From: an uncultured Granulosicoccaceae bacterium
GTDB taxonomy: Bacteria > Pseudomonadota > Gammaproteobacteria > CALCKW01
Direction of reading: 5' to 3'
Assembly (NCBI GenBank): GCA_937965695.1
Contig: CALCKW010000012.1
Location: forward strand, 62,001-126,000
DNA length: 64,000 bases
The notes beneath the pieces are model-generated. The model was given only the letters and a program-made list of their open reading frames with translations, was not told the origin of the DNA and ran no database searches. A program made the position numbers and the translations under genes. Shown one piece after another: positions 8,564 through 18,672 of the stretch (its first letter is position 1; each line of letters starts with the position of its first letter).

Positions 8564-9040
8564 ATGTCTGATTTGACCCACTTTAACGCCCAAGGTGAAG
8601 CACACATGGTTGATGTCGGCAGAAAAGACCACAGTCACAGAGTCGCCATCGCTGCCGGTGAAATCACCATGCTGGCCTCAACCCTAGAGCTGATCAGCTC
8701 GGGCTCACACAAGAAAGGCGATGTACTGGGTGTCGCTCGTCTAGCCGGCATTATGGGTGCTAAACGTACTGCCGATCTCGTTCCTCTCTGCCATCCCATT
8801 GGCTTGACAAAAGTGGCCGTGGACTTTGAAGTTGATTCTGCAAACAACCGTGTTTTGTGCAAAGCTCGCACCGAATGCAACGGTCAAACTGGTGTGGAGA
8901 TGGAGGCGCTAACTGCCGTGCAAGTATCGCTGCTTACTATTTACGATATGTGCAAAGCTGTAGACAAAGGCATGGTGATGGGCGCAATTCGCCTCACCGA
9001 AAAACGCGGAGGTAAATCAGGGCATTTTTTAGGGTCTTAG
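8564..9040 (+). CDS. moaC: Cyclic pyranopterin monophosphate synthase MoaC
   Basis: 158 residues, the normal length. Hallmarks are [29 protein letters not shown] and [20 protein letters not shown], which holds the catalytic lysine region. It converts the MoaA product to precursor Z in molybdenum cofactor synthesis. The ATG at 8564 follows GAGG and matches the usual N-terminus ([18 protein letters not shown]). Its separation from the moaDE operon and the absence of moaA and moaB here are notable. Confidence 0.95.
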   Translation: MSDLTHFNAQGEAHMVDVGRKDHSHRVAIAAGEITMLASTLELISSGSHKKGDVLGVARLAGIMGAKRTADLVPLCHPIGLTKVAVDFEVDSANNRVLCKARTECNGQTGVEMEALTAVQVSLLTIYDMCKAVDKGMVMGAIRLTEKRGGKSGHFLGS

Positions 9041-9060
9041 GAGTTTCATCTCCGAGGACC
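9033..9060. other. Hairpin between convergent moaC and VF530-like genes
   Basis: GGTCTTAGGAG and CTCCGAGGACC form an 11-bp stem with one wobble and one mismatch and a 6-base loop. The moaC stop codon lies inside it. No T run follows on either strand, so it is not a classic terminator, but it may protect or attenuate both convergent messages. Confidence 0.4.
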
Positions 9061-9061
9061 A

Positions 9062-9304
9062 CTAGGACTTTCGATACGGGTTGTCAGTACTAAACGTTCG
9101 TAAGTAGAGCTCCTCGACTTCCTTTCGCGCCCAAGGTGTTCTTCGCAGAAATTTCAAACTGGACTTCACCGATGGATCGCTGATAAAACAATTAACTTTA
9201 ACTCTCGACGCCAACCCTTCCCACCCATAGTGAACCTCTAACTCTTGCACTATGTTCTCAAGTTTTATTCCGTGCAACGGATTATTAGCTTGTTTTGAAC
9301 TCAT
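9062..9304 (-). CDS. VF530 / DUF2132 family small protein
   Basis: An 80-residue cytosolic protein matching the VF530 (DUF2132) family: [20 protein letters not shown], then [11 protein letters not shown] and a C-terminal block [17 protein letters not shown]. The family has a known fold resembling a DNA-binding domain, but its function is not established. It is convergent with moaC, ending 21 bases from its stop. Confidence 0.88.
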   Translation of the reverse strand: MSSKQANNPLHGIKLENIVQELEVHYGWEGLASRVKVNCFISDPSVKSSLKFLRRTPWARKEVEELYLRTFSTDNPYRKS

Positions 9305-9464
9305 CTTTGATTCTCTTCTGTGCTAACTGGGAACATTGGTACAAGCAGTATGCCCAACTACTTACTATCTGTACCTAAATTATCTGCACCTAAACATAGG
9401 GGTGCGCAAAGACTACAGACTTTTTAAAAAACGAGCGCTAGTCGGGAATCAATAAATCATAGAT

Positions 9465-9495
9465 AAGAAAATACCGCCTCTAGATCAGTAGGCGG
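9465..9495 (-). terminator. Terminator of the 9524-11122 lipoprotein gene
   Basis: CCGCCT (9474-9479) pairs with AGGCGG (9490-9495), and on the minus strand a T-rich stretch (ATTTTCTT) follows. It lies 30 bases past the stop of the lipoprotein gene. Confidence 0.7.
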
Positions 9496-9523
9496 CTTTT
9501 CAAGAACACGAGAGAGCTTCAGA

Positions 9524-11122
9524 TTAACGCTCAATTACGTGAATGTACGCCATTTCAACATCAATCACCGTAGAAGACATCTCTTCCAAACGTGTTAGAA
9601 CAAATAGCTGCTTACCGTCTTCACTGAATCCAGCGGCTACGGGGTATTCCAGACGAATGGGTTCATCGTCCGCTGCTAGAAAACTACCAAAGGCTCTACT
9701 CGTGATATGCGAATAATCGCCCTTGTTGTAAAAATTAATTGTATAGGGGCATGTCTCTAAAGTACCGCAAGCTGCTCGTTTCTTGGTAATCGTCATGATC
9801 TCTGTACTGGCATCTGAATCAGCGACATCGACAATGCTTTGCTCCGGTACTAATGAGCCCACAAAAGGTGGTTGTATGCGTCCTAAGTGGATCATATCAG
9901 CAGCTGCACTTTCAGAGCTGCTAAAGATATATCCGCAACCCGTTACCAGTTTCGTACTATCAGCATTCGCCCAAACACCGTCGCATAAATCATAGGCGCC
10001 TGCCGCTGGTGCCGTGTGACTGTAAGCGACCCCATTTGCAGTGATATTAAAATTCTGCAGTGAACCACCTGTACCCGCCTCAGCGACATAAATGCTATTG
10101 CCACTTGCGTGTGCACTCAGGGTTGAGCCGGCTGGTACTTCAACACCGGCGTAATCACCGTATTGATTGGTCGATATATCGGTTCGGCGAATCATATCGG
10201 TGCCACCACCCGCAGCTGGAATAGCGTAGACATCTGTCGAATTCACGGCAACGCTGTTGAGGTTAAAACCCGAATACAGCAAAGTGCTAATAGATGCAGC
10301 TGGTTCAAACATATTATAATCAACAACGGTTATCCAGCCATTTGCATGACCAACAACAAAGCGTGGTGTCAGACCTGTGCTATCTGCTGTTACGGAAATT
10401 GCGGGGTAGGTCAAATACGCAATCAAGCCCTCTTTATTAGTAACCGGGTCTATAAAAATCATGGTTTGCGGAGGGTTATCCAGCGCATCGGGATTACTAT
10501 TGACAGCAGCGACAAAGACACCAGCTTTTTCGACGTAAGTTGCCGCAAAGAGATCTGTCTCAATTTCAAATCGATTCTGACTTTTACTTAACAGCGGCTC
10601 ACCACCAACAGCCGTCACCAAGTTGACAGTCAAATTAGTTGAAATGGTATAAGGCGAACCTTCTAAATGAGTATCGCAGCTGCTGGTTTGGCAAAAACTT
10701 ACTTCGATACTGTCGCTGTATATTCCCGCGTCCAGATCACTAGCAGGGTGAAAATCAAGAGATAAATCGGCGTGTGTGGCATCGGTCGCCACCACAGTTG
10801 CGGTAGCTACACCGGTATAGTTTCCAGTACCCAACTCAACATGAAAACCATCTGTCGTATCAACAGTAAAATTAACAGCGGCAGAGGCACTTGTGTCGTT
10901 CAGCGCCGTTATGTTCACGACATTCGTGCTGGATGAGATCAGAGAGTTGGGGTTCTCCGGGACCGTTCCAACCGTTAATCCGCCTGATACCGTCGCTTCA
11001 TTCAGGCCAGATGCACCAAAATCATTGCTGCTATTGCTGTCGCAGGCACTGAGCGATAGAGCAATCGCCGACGCACAGAATCCCTTATATAGTTTTTTGC
11101 TAAAACGAATTTTAAAATCCAT
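9524..11122 (-). CDS. Large putative lipoprotein, beta-propeller-like, unknown function
   Basis: From the ATG at 11122 the product has 532 residues, with a lipoprotein signal and lipobox LSAC followed by DSNSS. An N-terminal region (about 30-150) is Ig/beta-sandwich-like and Thr/Ser/Asp-rich, with a cysteine pair in FCQTSSCDTH. The rest has recurring short beta blocks (FVVGHANGWITVVDYN, NSIYVAEAGTGG, GKQLFVLTRL) suggesting a propeller. I recognise no named family. Longer in-frame starts (TTG 11158, ATG 11146) exist, none with a ribosome site. It is monocistronic. Confidence 0.78.
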   Translation of the reverse strand: MDFKIRFSKKLYKGFCASAIALSLSACDSNSSNDFGASGLNEATVSGGLTVGTVPENPNSLISSSTNVVNITALNDTSASAAVNFTVDTTDGFHVELGTGNYTGVATATVVATDATHADLSLDFHPASDLDAGIYSDSIEVSFCQTSSCDTHLEGSPYTISTNLTVNLVTAVGGEPLLSKSQNRFEIETDLFAATYVEKAGVFVAAVNSNPDALDNPPQTMIFIDPVTNKEGLIAYLTYPAISVTADSTGLTPRFVVGHANGWITVVDYNMFEPAASISTLLYSGFNLNSVAVNSTDVYAIPAAGGGTDMIRRTDISTNQYGDYAGVEVPAGSTLSAHASGNSIYVAEAGTGGSLQNFNITANGVAYSHTAPAAGAYDLCDGVWANADSTKLVTGCGYIFSSSESAAADMIHLGRIQPPFVGSLVPEQSIVDVADSDASTEIMTITKKRAACGTLETCPYTINFYNKGDYSHITSRAFGSFLAADDEPIRLEYPVAAGFSEDGKQLFVLTRLEEMSSTVIDVEMAYIHVIER

Positions 11123-11601
11123 TTGGTTAATGTTATTGATTAACATTTTGCATAACAACCGTACACCAGTTTACGAAAACTGAGCAGTTAGCATGCCAAT
11201 GAATATAAACCTATGGACATATATACTTCGAATCAAAGAAATCGATACAGAAGCCATCTTTCCAAATTTATGAAGCCACAGTGCAATGGCGAATCGAAGA
11301 AGCCGATGAGCACCCACTCAACTTGGGTGCGCGATAGTGGCCGTTACTCCTAAATATCATTAGGGAGGGCCAGTACTGGCTTTTAGATTACTTAGAGATT
11401 GCAAAATAGAAAACAGGAAAAGGCAACAGATCTGGATAAGCGGGAAATTTTTTATCCAAATGCTAACTCAAACACCGGCGGCTGTTTTGCAGAAGTAAAC
11501 TGAAAAAGCCTAACAAGGCTAATTGCAAGGCCGCCCTGAAACAAACCTCGATTCGGAAGTAAAATCAATAAATTCGCTCTCAATATAGAGAAGCGTATTC
11601 A
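11123..11601. other. Gene-free stretch between lipoprotein and chemoreceptor genes
   Basis: No credible gene. It holds the chemoreceptor terminator (11503-11520), a perfect 7-bp hairpin GCACCCA/TGGGTGC at 11310-11330 without a T run, and a 12-base palindrome GCCAGTACTGGC at 11369-11380 followed by TTTT. The promoter of the lipoprotein gene must be here, but I see no clear boxes. Confidence 0.5.
11503..11520 (-). terminator. Terminator of the chemoreceptor gene
   Basis: On the minus strand AGCCT-TGTT-AGGCT is followed by TTTT. The stem is short (5 bp) but correctly placed, about 80 bases after the stop. Confidence 0.6.
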
Positions 11602-13731
11602 CTACTGACTGAAATAGTTAACCCTTTCCGCAAGATCTCGAGCCTTATTTCGCATGGACTCGCTGGTTGCAGCAGCCTCTTCGGCTAAGGCAGCATTTTT
11701 CTGTGTAGACCCGTCTATTTGACTGAGTGAATGGCTAACCCCTTGCACACCGTTAGACTGCTCTGCACTGGCAACACTGATGAGATTGACTAAATCCGAC
11801 AGCTCAGCGACAGATTCAACAATGCTAGTGAGTTCTTCTCCTGACTCACGGACCAACAATGTACCATTCGTCACCTTTGACGCACTGTCTTCAATTAGGC
11901 CTTTAATTTCTTTGGCAGCAGATGCACTTCTACTGGCCAACTGCCTCACCTCTGTGGCAACTACTGCAAATCCTCTGCCCTGCTCGCCAGCACGTGCTGC
12001 TTCTACAGCGGCATTGAGCGCCAACAAATTCGTTTGAAACGCAATCGAATCAATTACACCAATGATCTCGACAATCTGAGCGCTCGCGTTGCTGATATCA
12101 TCCATTGCATCGACAGTTTTTTCCGCTAACTCTCCGCCTTTTGTTGCCTTGGAAAGAGCAGCTTGCGCCAAACTTCGCGCAGCATCCGCGTTACTGGCAT
12201 TTTTCTTTACCGTACTTGTGATTTGCTCCATATTGGCTGCGGTGCTTTGCAAGTCGTCTGCCTGAGATTCAGTCCGAGAGCTCAATCCGTAACTACCAGT
12301 CGTGAGCTCCTCCGCACCCTGAGAAACCTCTGCTGAAATTGCGCTCACCTCACTAATAATTCCTCCCAAAGTTGATCTCATGTGAATCAAAGCTGCGTAA
12401 GCGCCTTCGCGTCCAGTTTCTCCGGAAGCAGGTTTCAAATCACCTTGCGCTATGGCTTCAGCAACAGAATATATTTCAGCAGGTTCTCCGCCTATCCGGC
12501 GAAATATCACACTGCCTACTTGCCAAGCGACTATCAAAATGATGACGAACGCCAAAGCGACAAGCATCATTGAGGATTTGAGCAGCATATAGGACCCAGC
12601 CAGCACTTCGCTTTTTTCCATCTGAACCAGCAACGTCCAATTAAATTCGGGAATCTCTAAAGGAGCGTAAGCCGTCAATAGTTGTTTCTCGCCATCTGTT
12701 TCGACGAGCACTCCTCGTTGACCTTCCCTTGCGAGTCTGACGCTTTCTAAGTCTACGCTTTCAACCAGAACAGCTGGGCTTTCCAACAGTCGAGGCTGTG
12801 CACGCAAAAAATTATCCGCTCCAACCAGTAGGGACTGGCCCGTGTCACCCATACCGATTGTGACATTGCTCAACTCCTCTATCCGTTCGGCAGGCAGCTG
12901 GATAGCTAGAACGCCAACAAGGTCACTCCCGTCAAAGACAGGGGAGGCGACAAACGAGGCGGGCGAGTCAAAAGAAGGCAGGTAACGCTGCATGTCTTGG
13001 AAAACAGTAACGGGCTCAGTGCTGGACAACACTTTGTCGACTGCTTTAGCCAGACCAGAATCTCGTAACGGTCCAGTTGCCAAACTCTGACCAAAATCGA
13101 TTTCTTTAAATACAGAATAGACAATCGTACGAGTGTCGGCGTCAATCAAGAAAATATCGTATAAATCGAAGTGCTGCTGGAAATTATGGAAAAACGGATG
13201 ATATTTTTTATGAGCCTGATTGTACGACGATTTTTTATTGGAATATTGCAACTTGTCTTTTTCACCAAGAGCATTGGGATTGTTAGTGATAAACGCCCAT
13301 TGGGCAAAAACCCCGCTTTCTGTGACAGGTAGCAATTCCCTAACACTGGATGGAAAAGCCTTCCCATTGTCTAATTGGTACTTTTTCGCGAATTGAGAAC
13401 TGTAGAAATCTAAGATTTCCGCCTCAGCAGACTCACGTGTTTGCTGAGTTTTTTCAAAATTTAATTTTTTAAAATATCGTTCAAACGTTTGTATTGATTT
13501 AACAGTTATGGAGTTTTCTGCCAGCGACTCGTTCATCTCCAGTAGACCGTGCAGGTAGTCTTCTAGATGTACTTTTCTTCCCTCTAATACTCCTTCAAGG
13601 CGATTCTGAGCTTCAACTTCGAACAATTTTGATGCCTGAAAAGCAGACAAACCGACGACTGCAAACAAAGGTAATAACCCAGTCATTAGCATGGAAACTG
13701 TTAATAGTTTTTTCATACTCCAATTTTTCAT
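11602..13731 (-). CDS. Methyl-accepting chemotaxis protein
   Basis: A 709-residue transmembrane receptor. TM1 is at about 9-30 and TM2 at about 385-408; between them is a large periplasmic sensor, probably of the double-Cache kind ([20 protein letters not shown]). The cytoplasmic signalling domain holds the CheA/CheW hairpin tip [20 protein letters not shown] and [15 protein letters not shown]. The ligand is unknown. No che genes are near, so it is an orphan receptor. No CheR-docking pentapeptide is seen at the C-terminus (RVNYFSQ). Confidence 0.93.
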   Translation of the reverse strand: MKNWSMKKLLTVSMLMTGLLPLFAVVGLSAFQASKLFEVEAQNRLEGVLEGRKVHLEDYLHGLLEMNESLAENSITVKSIQTFERYFKKLNFEKTQQTRESAEAEILDFYSSQFAKKYQLDNGKAFPSSVRELLPVTESGVFAQWAFITNNPNALGEKDKLQYSNKKSSYNQAHKKYHPFFHNFQQHFDLYDIFLIDADTRTIVYSVFKEIDFGQSLATGPLRDSGLAKAVDKVLSSTEPVTVFQDMQRYLPSFDSPASFVASPVFDGSDLVGVLAIQLPAERIEELSNVTIGMGDTGQSLLVGADNFLRAQPRLLESPAVLVESVDLESVRLAREGQRGVLVETDGEKQLLTAYAPLEIPEFNWTLLVQMEKSEVLAGSYMLLKSSMMLVALAFVIILIVAWQVGSVIFRRIGGEPAEIYSVAEAIAQGDLKPASGETGREGAYAALIHMRSTLGGIISEVSAISAEVSQGAEELTTGSYGLSSRTESQADDLQSTAANMEQITSTVKKNASNADAARSLAQAALSKATKGGELAEKTVDAMDDISNASAQIVEIIGVIDSIAFQTNLLALNAAVEAARAGEQGRGFAVVATEVRQLASRSASAAKEIKGLIEDSASKVTNGTLLVRESGEELTSIVESVAELSDLVNLISVASAEQSNGVQGVSHSLSQIDGSTQKNAALAEEAAATSESMRNKARDLAERVNYFSQ

Positions 13732-14242
13732 AAATATTTTTCCAGAAACGTCTATCGTGTCTAGAAAACCATCGACTAATCGAGATTTTATCTTGAATGA
13801 AAAATGGATGTACGCCTTGAATAAATAGAATTCTTATTCGTACCAGTCCTTAAAAACTGGCTGTCCGTTTTTATGCAGAATGCTATCGTTCTTTTAGTCT
13901 CCCCTACATTCTAACGAAAATACACGGGGCCAAAAAAATACAAGTGGTCTAAAAATGTAGCACTTAAATTTCGTCTTTGCATTTTATCAACTTGCTATAA
14001 AGAAAGGAACAGTTTGCTATTCAGCCCTTAATAGTTATTGGATAATTTATTCCTAAGGGAAGATCACCCACAACGCCAGACACCTTTAACTATCCTGTTT
14101 TAACCCCAATTATCCACTCCGGAGAAGCGGACATTTCCTTTTTAATAGAACTCAATCTGTAAGCCCACGATGAGTCAAATTTATTTAGTTGTTAAAAACA
14201 AAAGCACTCTTTACACAATGGCACCATTCAGCCAAAAACGCT
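13732..14242. other. Gene-free stretch upstream of the chemoreceptor
   Basis: An AT-rich 511-bp interval with no convincing ORF; a 44-codon ORF from 14170 that overlaps the next gene's end looks accidental. CCAGT/ACTGG repeats (about 13841-13860) could form a weak hairpin. I did not see a clear sigma-28 motif for the receptor. Confidence 0.45.
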
Positions 14243-15550
14243 TTAACTACGCTGGAGGCTATCCACATATTCTTGTAATTCGAACCAGCGAATGCTCGCG
14301 TTGACACCCAGAGCATGAAAGCGGTGCAGCATAAATCGACTGGGTTCACAGATCGGAAATGCAATGTCGCTATTTTCCATGCCTAAAGCATGCTGTGCTG
14401 CCGCCTGCCCCATCAATGTTCCCATGCCAACACCTCGCCCGTTGTACCCCATACAACTAATAACCCCGGGCAGCGGTTCTCCGATAAAAGGCAGTGCATT
14501 TTTTGTTATTGCAATGCGCCCTCCCCAATGCCGTTCCCAAATACAATCTTTCAGTTGAGGAAAAATAGCAGTGACTTTTTCTTTTAAAAGGACATAATCC
14601 TGAAGCCGAAAACTATCGCGCATAGGCCCGTGATACCCAGCACACAAGCGTCCGTCGCGGTCATAGCGAAAGTAGAGAATCAAGCGCCGTTTATCGACAA
14701 AAGACACTTGTTTAGGCAATACAGATTGGCGCAATTCTGTGGACAACGGTGCGGTTGCCATAAGGATAGAACGAACAGGTACAACGGTCTCTGCCAAGCC
14801 TTTTTGCAAGTTATCGGTATAACCGTTGCCGCAAAGCAATACCTTGTTACATCTCACGGTGCCATTAGCCGTTTTGAGCAACCAACGATCACGGTCTTTC
14901 ACTAATTGTTCAACCAGTGAGTAAGTGAAAATTTTTGCGCCATTCTCTTGCGCTACTCTTGCCAACTCTCGGGTGTACGACAAGGGTTGCAAAAAGCCCG
15001 CACTTGGCGACAGAAGTCCGCTGCTATAGAGATTTGTCCCTGTGCGGTGCCGCATGGAAGCTTTATCTAACAGCTCAAGTTCACAGCCATGTTGCGCATA
15101 TTCAGCAGCCAGTGACTTTTGTTCAGCAGACACTCGCTTATTTATCGCCCCTTGAATCCACCCCGCTTGAACAGCATCACACCGCAGTTCGTGCTTGTTA
15201 ATAAGTGTAAATACACGATCGGGCGTATTAACGACGGCGTCGATCATGCGCTCACCTTGATCTAAGCCAAATTTTTCTATCAATGCTGCAGGCCCGAGGT
15301 TAAGCCCAAGGTTGACCTGTCCGCCACTGCGGCCCGAAGCACCAAACCCAATTGACTTAGCATCGAGAACACAAACAGACTTTCCAGCCTTAGCTAAAAG
15401 CAACGCCGCATTCAGCCCGGTCAAACCAGCGCCGACTATGGCTACTTCGCAATCTTCTGCCGTGGATAAAGTCTCAGTTTTTGGCGCAGCTACTGCTGTT
15501 TGCATCCACAGGGCATCACGAGAGCCGTCTATAGGGAAAGTTTCACTCAT
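14243..15550 (-). CDS. FAD-dependent amine oxidase, gamma-glutamylputrescine oxidase (PuuB/OrdL) family
   Basis: A 435-residue DAO-fold flavoprotein. AIVGAGLTGLNAALLLAKAG (about 38-57) is the FAD-binding start, GFGASGRSGGQVN is diagnostic of the PuuB/OrdL group, and INKNALPFIGEPL-type sequence followed by GYNGRGVGMGTLMG marks the C-terminal FAD contact. Family members oxidise polyamine-derived or other secondary amines to aldehydes. The ATG at 15550 follows AGGGTTGA. It is divergent from a TauA-like binding protein, so uptake and oxidation of one amine is plausible, but other puu genes are absent. Confidence 0.85.
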   Translation of the reverse strand: MSETFPIDGSRDALWMQTAVAAPKTETLSTAEDCEVAIVGAGLTGLNAALLLAKAGKSVCVLDAKSIGFGASGRSGGQVNLGLNLGPAALIEKFGLDQGERMIDAVVNTPDRVFTLINKHELRCDAVQAGWIQGAINKRVSAEQKSLAAEYAQHGCELELLDKASMRHRTGTNLYSSGLLSPSAGFLQPLSYTRELARVAQENGAKIFTYSLVEQLVKDRDRWLLKTANGTVRCNKVLLCGNGYTDNLQKGLAETVVPVRSILMATAPLSTELRQSVLPKQVSFVDKRRLILYFRYDRDGRLCAGYHGPMRDSFRLQDYVLLKEKVTAIFPQLKDCIWERHWGGRIAITKNALPFIGEPLPGVISCMGYNGRGVGMGTLMGQAAAQHALGMENSDIAFPICEPSRFMLHRFHALGVNASIRWFELQEYVDSLQRS

Positions 15551-15778
15551 TCAACCCTGCTCACTTGCTATTTAACAGATCGGAGATAGTATACAATTTG
15601 ATGCGCCACCATTGGCGATACGCGCAATATAGCTGCATTATATGTCGCTTTTGTTTGTAAACGAGTCCGCGAATTGACATACTCTGTTACCTCGTACCTT
15701 TGCGTAAACAAGGGTGCAGATCCTTTGACGTCCTTGCACACCAGTTTGGGGCGCAATACTAGAATCCAGGAATCTATC

Positions 15779-16741
15779 ATGAAGAAAATTCTTACCGCTC
15801 TGTCAGCAGCAACACTGCTTGCAACTACTCCAGTATCAGCAGCCGACGAAATCAACGTAGCCTTCTTTCTAGAGTGGGCAACACCAAACATGATCGCAAA
15901 AGCTGAAAAAGCTTACGACGATGCGATGGGTGTAAAGGTTAATTGGATTAACTTTGACGCAGGTACAGCGATGACTGAAGCCATGCTTGCTGGAGATATC
16001 GATATCTCTTACAGCCAAGGTTTGGCACCGTTCATCACTGCTGTCAACGCTAACGCGCCAATCAAAACCGTTGGTATCGCTGTTGAGTATTTCGCCAACC
16101 CATGTGTTGTAGCCAGCGGCTCAGGTATCACTAAAGACAACGCTTCAGAACTTGAAGGAAAGACTGTTGCTGTTCCACTAGCAACTATGGCCGACTACAG
16201 CTTCCGTATGCAGATGATCGAGCTTGACGTAGATATCGATAGCATCACAGTCGTTGATCAGGTACCTGCAGACGCTGCGGTTTCACTGGCTGATGGCAGT
16301 GTTGCAATGGCATGTTTGTTTGGTGGCGTATCCATCAAAAAGGCACTTGAGTCTGGCGATGCACTGATGACTGACGATGAGATGGCTGCTGCCGGCATCA
16401 TCAGCTTTGACGTAATCTCTGTTACTGAGAAATTCGCTCAAGAAAACCCAGATATGCTGCGCACTTTCCTCGAAGTAACAGATGCTGCCAACGCCGCTTT
16501 TGCTGCAGATCAATCTAAGCTAGACATCATCTCTAAAGAGTCTGGAATGGATAAAGAAACCACCATGAACCAAATGACTGGTATGACTTTCCCTTCTGCA
16601 GCCGACCAGCTAACAACCTACTTCGCTGAAGGCGGATTAGCAGGTAAAGCAGTTGAGATTGTTGGTGGTGCATTTGCTACTGAAGAAAACCCAGCGCGTG
16701 AAGATTACAGCGCTGTTATCGATTCGTCTTTCCTCGAGTGA
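15779..16741 (+). CDS. TauA/SsuA-like ABC transporter substrate-binding protein (orphan)
   Basis: A 320-residue periplasmic binding protein with a clean signal peptide (MKKILTALSAATLLATTPVS, cut near AADE). The TauA-like pattern is VNWINFDAGTAMTEAMLAGD, later GKTVAVPLATMADYS and PEMLRTFL-type sequence. The ligand may be taurine or another small amine or sulfonate. The ATG at 15779 has AGGA upstream. No permease or ATPase gene follows; a strong terminator comes at once, so it is monocistronic and must rely on subunits encoded elsewhere. Confidence 0.88.
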   Translation: MKKILTALSAATLLATTPVSAADEINVAFFLEWATPNMIAKAEKAYDDAMGVKVNWINFDAGTAMTEAMLAGDIDISYSQGLAPFITAVNANAPIKTVGIAVEYFANPCVVASGSGITKDNASELEGKTVAVPLATMADYSFRMQMIELDVDIDSITVVDQVPADAAVSLADGSVAMACLFGGVSIKKALESGDALMTDDEMAAAGIISFDVISVTEKFAQENPDMLRTFLEVTDAANAAFAADQSKLDIISKESGMDKETTMNQMTGMTFPSAADQLTTYFAEGGLAGKAVEIVGGAFATEENPAREDYSAVIDSSFLE

Positions 16742-16766
16742 TAGGGAAAGATTGATTCGGCTTAAG

Positions 16767-16797
16767 AAAGCCTGGGCTTATGCCCAGGCTTTTTTTT
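16767..16797 (+). terminator. Strong Rho-independent terminator after the TauA-like gene
   Basis: A perfect 11-bp stem AAAGCCTGGGC/GCCCAGGCTTT, loop TTAT, followed by T residues to 16797. In reverse it is followed by TTTCTT after the GC-rich stem, so it may also end the convergent DUF3179 message. Confidence 0.95.
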
Positions 16798-16847
16798 ACT
16801 TCGAATTTCTAGCGAACTGATCTGCTAGCATCTTGTGTAACTCTGAA

Positions 16848-18287
16848 TCACATGACTAATCTAGTGTCATTGTGAGATGCATACCAGCCAAACCAAAAGG
16901 CGCGATGCGCTGGCAAACGAAGGGCTACTTCTCCCTCTGGACTTTGTAGCCCAGCCTCGGTCATTCTCCAGTTAACACCATTATTGTCTGTCACATTTAT
17001 ATCGCCATCATATTGCTCAAAGGTTAAATCACCGTCAGCGGCAAACACTCTATTCGCTCCGCTTGGGTCAGTTAGAACAACGAATTTTTGGCTTCCTAGG
17101 CTATCGTGATAGATCGGATTTTTGCTTAAGAAATCTGCACTAACGGCCAACACTTCTTTACTCTTGCTCGGGAAAGTCAGCGCGAGCACTTCATCTTTAT
17201 TGGCTAGACGATCATCTAACTTCGGCACACTAAACATCAAAGAATCGGTTGAAAAATAGTTCTTGTATGCAGCCCCTTCATCGTAATTTCGCTGATACCC
17301 GGTGTTGAGAGAAAGCACTTGAGTGTCCGGGTGACGACGCTTCCACTCTCCCCAGGTAGAAGTTACTAAGTAGCTTCGCTGCAAACGCACATTATCAGAA
17401 GTCAATGGGCCTATAACCGGTTCACCGTAAGTAGTGTTCCACAAAGATTGCGTCGCTTGGTCAAACATAAGTTTATTAGAACGATATAAAAATCCACTGG
17501 TCCCCAACTCATATCTTTTACCATCAAGCACTGTTTTATACATGATCACCGCTCCACACAAAGTGCAATAGACACCCGCGTATTCTGTACCGCCGATAGT
17601 GTCGATAAACATCTCATGCCAAGCCAGTATTCTCTTGGGATAAGCGCGAGCATCACCTTCGAACTCGACGCCAAACACCACGTCACTGTCAGCCAGGTAA
17701 GTGGCACTGTCGGCTTCGATCATATTTGGACCGCGCAAAGGAGGTATACCGTCTTGCGCGACCCCACCCCATCGAACCTCATCCAACCGAATTGTTGTGT
17801 TACGTTCAACATCAAAATAGCCTTCGAATTTCGGGTCAAGGTTGCGGTATAAAAGTGATTTGAATTCTGCATAGTTTGGGTGCCGTTGCTCTGGCAGTGA
17901 CCACCACCAGCGGAACCAAGCATCTGTATCGGCCCCAAATCCCTGCCCTGTGTTCTTACTCAATATAGCTAACATTTTTAGGCGGTGTTCAGGGCTCGCA
18001 GCAAAACCGTATGACTCAAGCAACATCGGCAACATGCTAGCTTTCCAGTTTTCATCTACCCAATCTAAAATCGCTTCTGGCTCCTCACCTTCTCCCTTCA
18101 GCAAATCAACAAGCATGTGGGCAACATTTTTTTCTAATGTGCTAGTCGGTGCATCACTTTCTTTAGCGCTCACTAGTGGGCTTGAGCCCAGCATTAAAGC
18201 GACCAAAGCTATTAGAATGAAAGGTAAACCCACTAAGGGGATAACAGGGGTATTGAAAAACCGATGCTGAATTTTTTTCGAATTCAT
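16848..18287 (-). CDS. DUF3179 domain-containing exported protein
   Basis: 479 residues from the ATG at 18287, which has AGGA 8 bases upstream; a start at 18404 would hide the signal. A hydrophobic segment (about 14-36) acts as signal or anchor. The DUF3179 core includes DVVFGVEFEGDARAYPKR, LAWHEMFIDTIGG, a CxxC pair in YCTLCGAV and TSGFLYRSNKLMFD. The family is widespread but has no established function; the CxxC and paired histidine suggest metal or redox chemistry (inference). It ends convergent with the TauA-like gene. Confidence 0.88.
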   Translation of the reverse strand: MNSKKIQHRFFNTPVIPLVGLPFILIALVALMLGSSPLVSAKESDAPTSTLEKNVAHMLVDLLKGEGEEPEAILDWVDENWKASMLPMLLESYGFAASPEHRLKMLAILSKNTGQGFGADTDAWFRWWWSLPEQRHPNYAEFKSLLYRNLDPKFEGYFDVERNTTIRLDEVRWGGVAQDGIPPLRGPNMIEADSATYLADSDVVFGVEFEGDARAYPKRILAWHEMFIDTIGGTEYAGVYCTLCGAVIMYKTVLDGKRYELGTSGFLYRSNKLMFDQATQSLWNTTYGEPVIGPLTSDNVRLQRSYLVTSTWGEWKRRHPDTQVLSLNTGYQRNYDEGAAYKNYFSTDSLMFSVPKLDDRLANKDEVLALTFPSKSKEVLAVSADFLSKNPIYHDSLGSQKFVVLTDPSGANRVFAADGDLTFEQYDGDINVTDNNGVNWRMTEAGLQSPEGEVALRLPAHRAFWFGWYASHNDTRLVM

Positions 18288-18672
18288 GCGAATTTTTCCT
18301 CGATATGCTGTACGTATTTTCCGCATAATAAATTTTGAGCGGAAAAGAGAGGTGTCGTTAAATGAATCTAGCTTTCCGACAGCATGTCTCTTAAAAGAGT
18401 TCAACCAAAAGAGATTGAGCGCTGCAACGACTAAACTTGTAATAAAATCACAACCATGGACTCATTGAATGCAATTCAATTTTTCAAGTTCACGGTATAT
18501 CTGATCTGGAAAACACAATTCTATAAGTACAAACCCCAACAAGGCCTTGCCGATTTTAAAAAACAGCAGATTTTTCCTAACGAGTTAGCTAGAGCGTTGG
18601 TTTGAAAATTGGAGTGAAGCGAAGTGCAGTATTTTATCTGGTAGACGACCTATCAATACCGCTGGAACACCA
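18288..18672. other. Intergenic stretch upstream of the DUF3179 gene
   Basis: No gene is supported. It must hold the DUF3179 promoter. The clearest structure is the ATTGAAT-GCA-ATTCAAT palindrome at 18464-18480. Confidence 0.45.
18464..18480. promoter_or_regulatory. 17-bp palindrome, possible operator
   Basis: Perfect 7-base arms with a 3-base centre, followed by TTTT. It lies about 180 bp upstream of the DUF3179 start. It may be an operator or a weak AT-rich hairpin; I do not recognise a regulator for it. Confidence 0.3.

Noticed and set aside
10163-10591. 142-codon plus-strand ORF inside the lipoprotein gene
   Set aside because: Antisense to a gene with a signal peptide, lipobox and terminator; no recognisable domain.
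14170-14304. 44-codon ORF at the end of the PuuB-like gene
   Set aside because: No ribosome site and overlaps a sure gene; likely chance.
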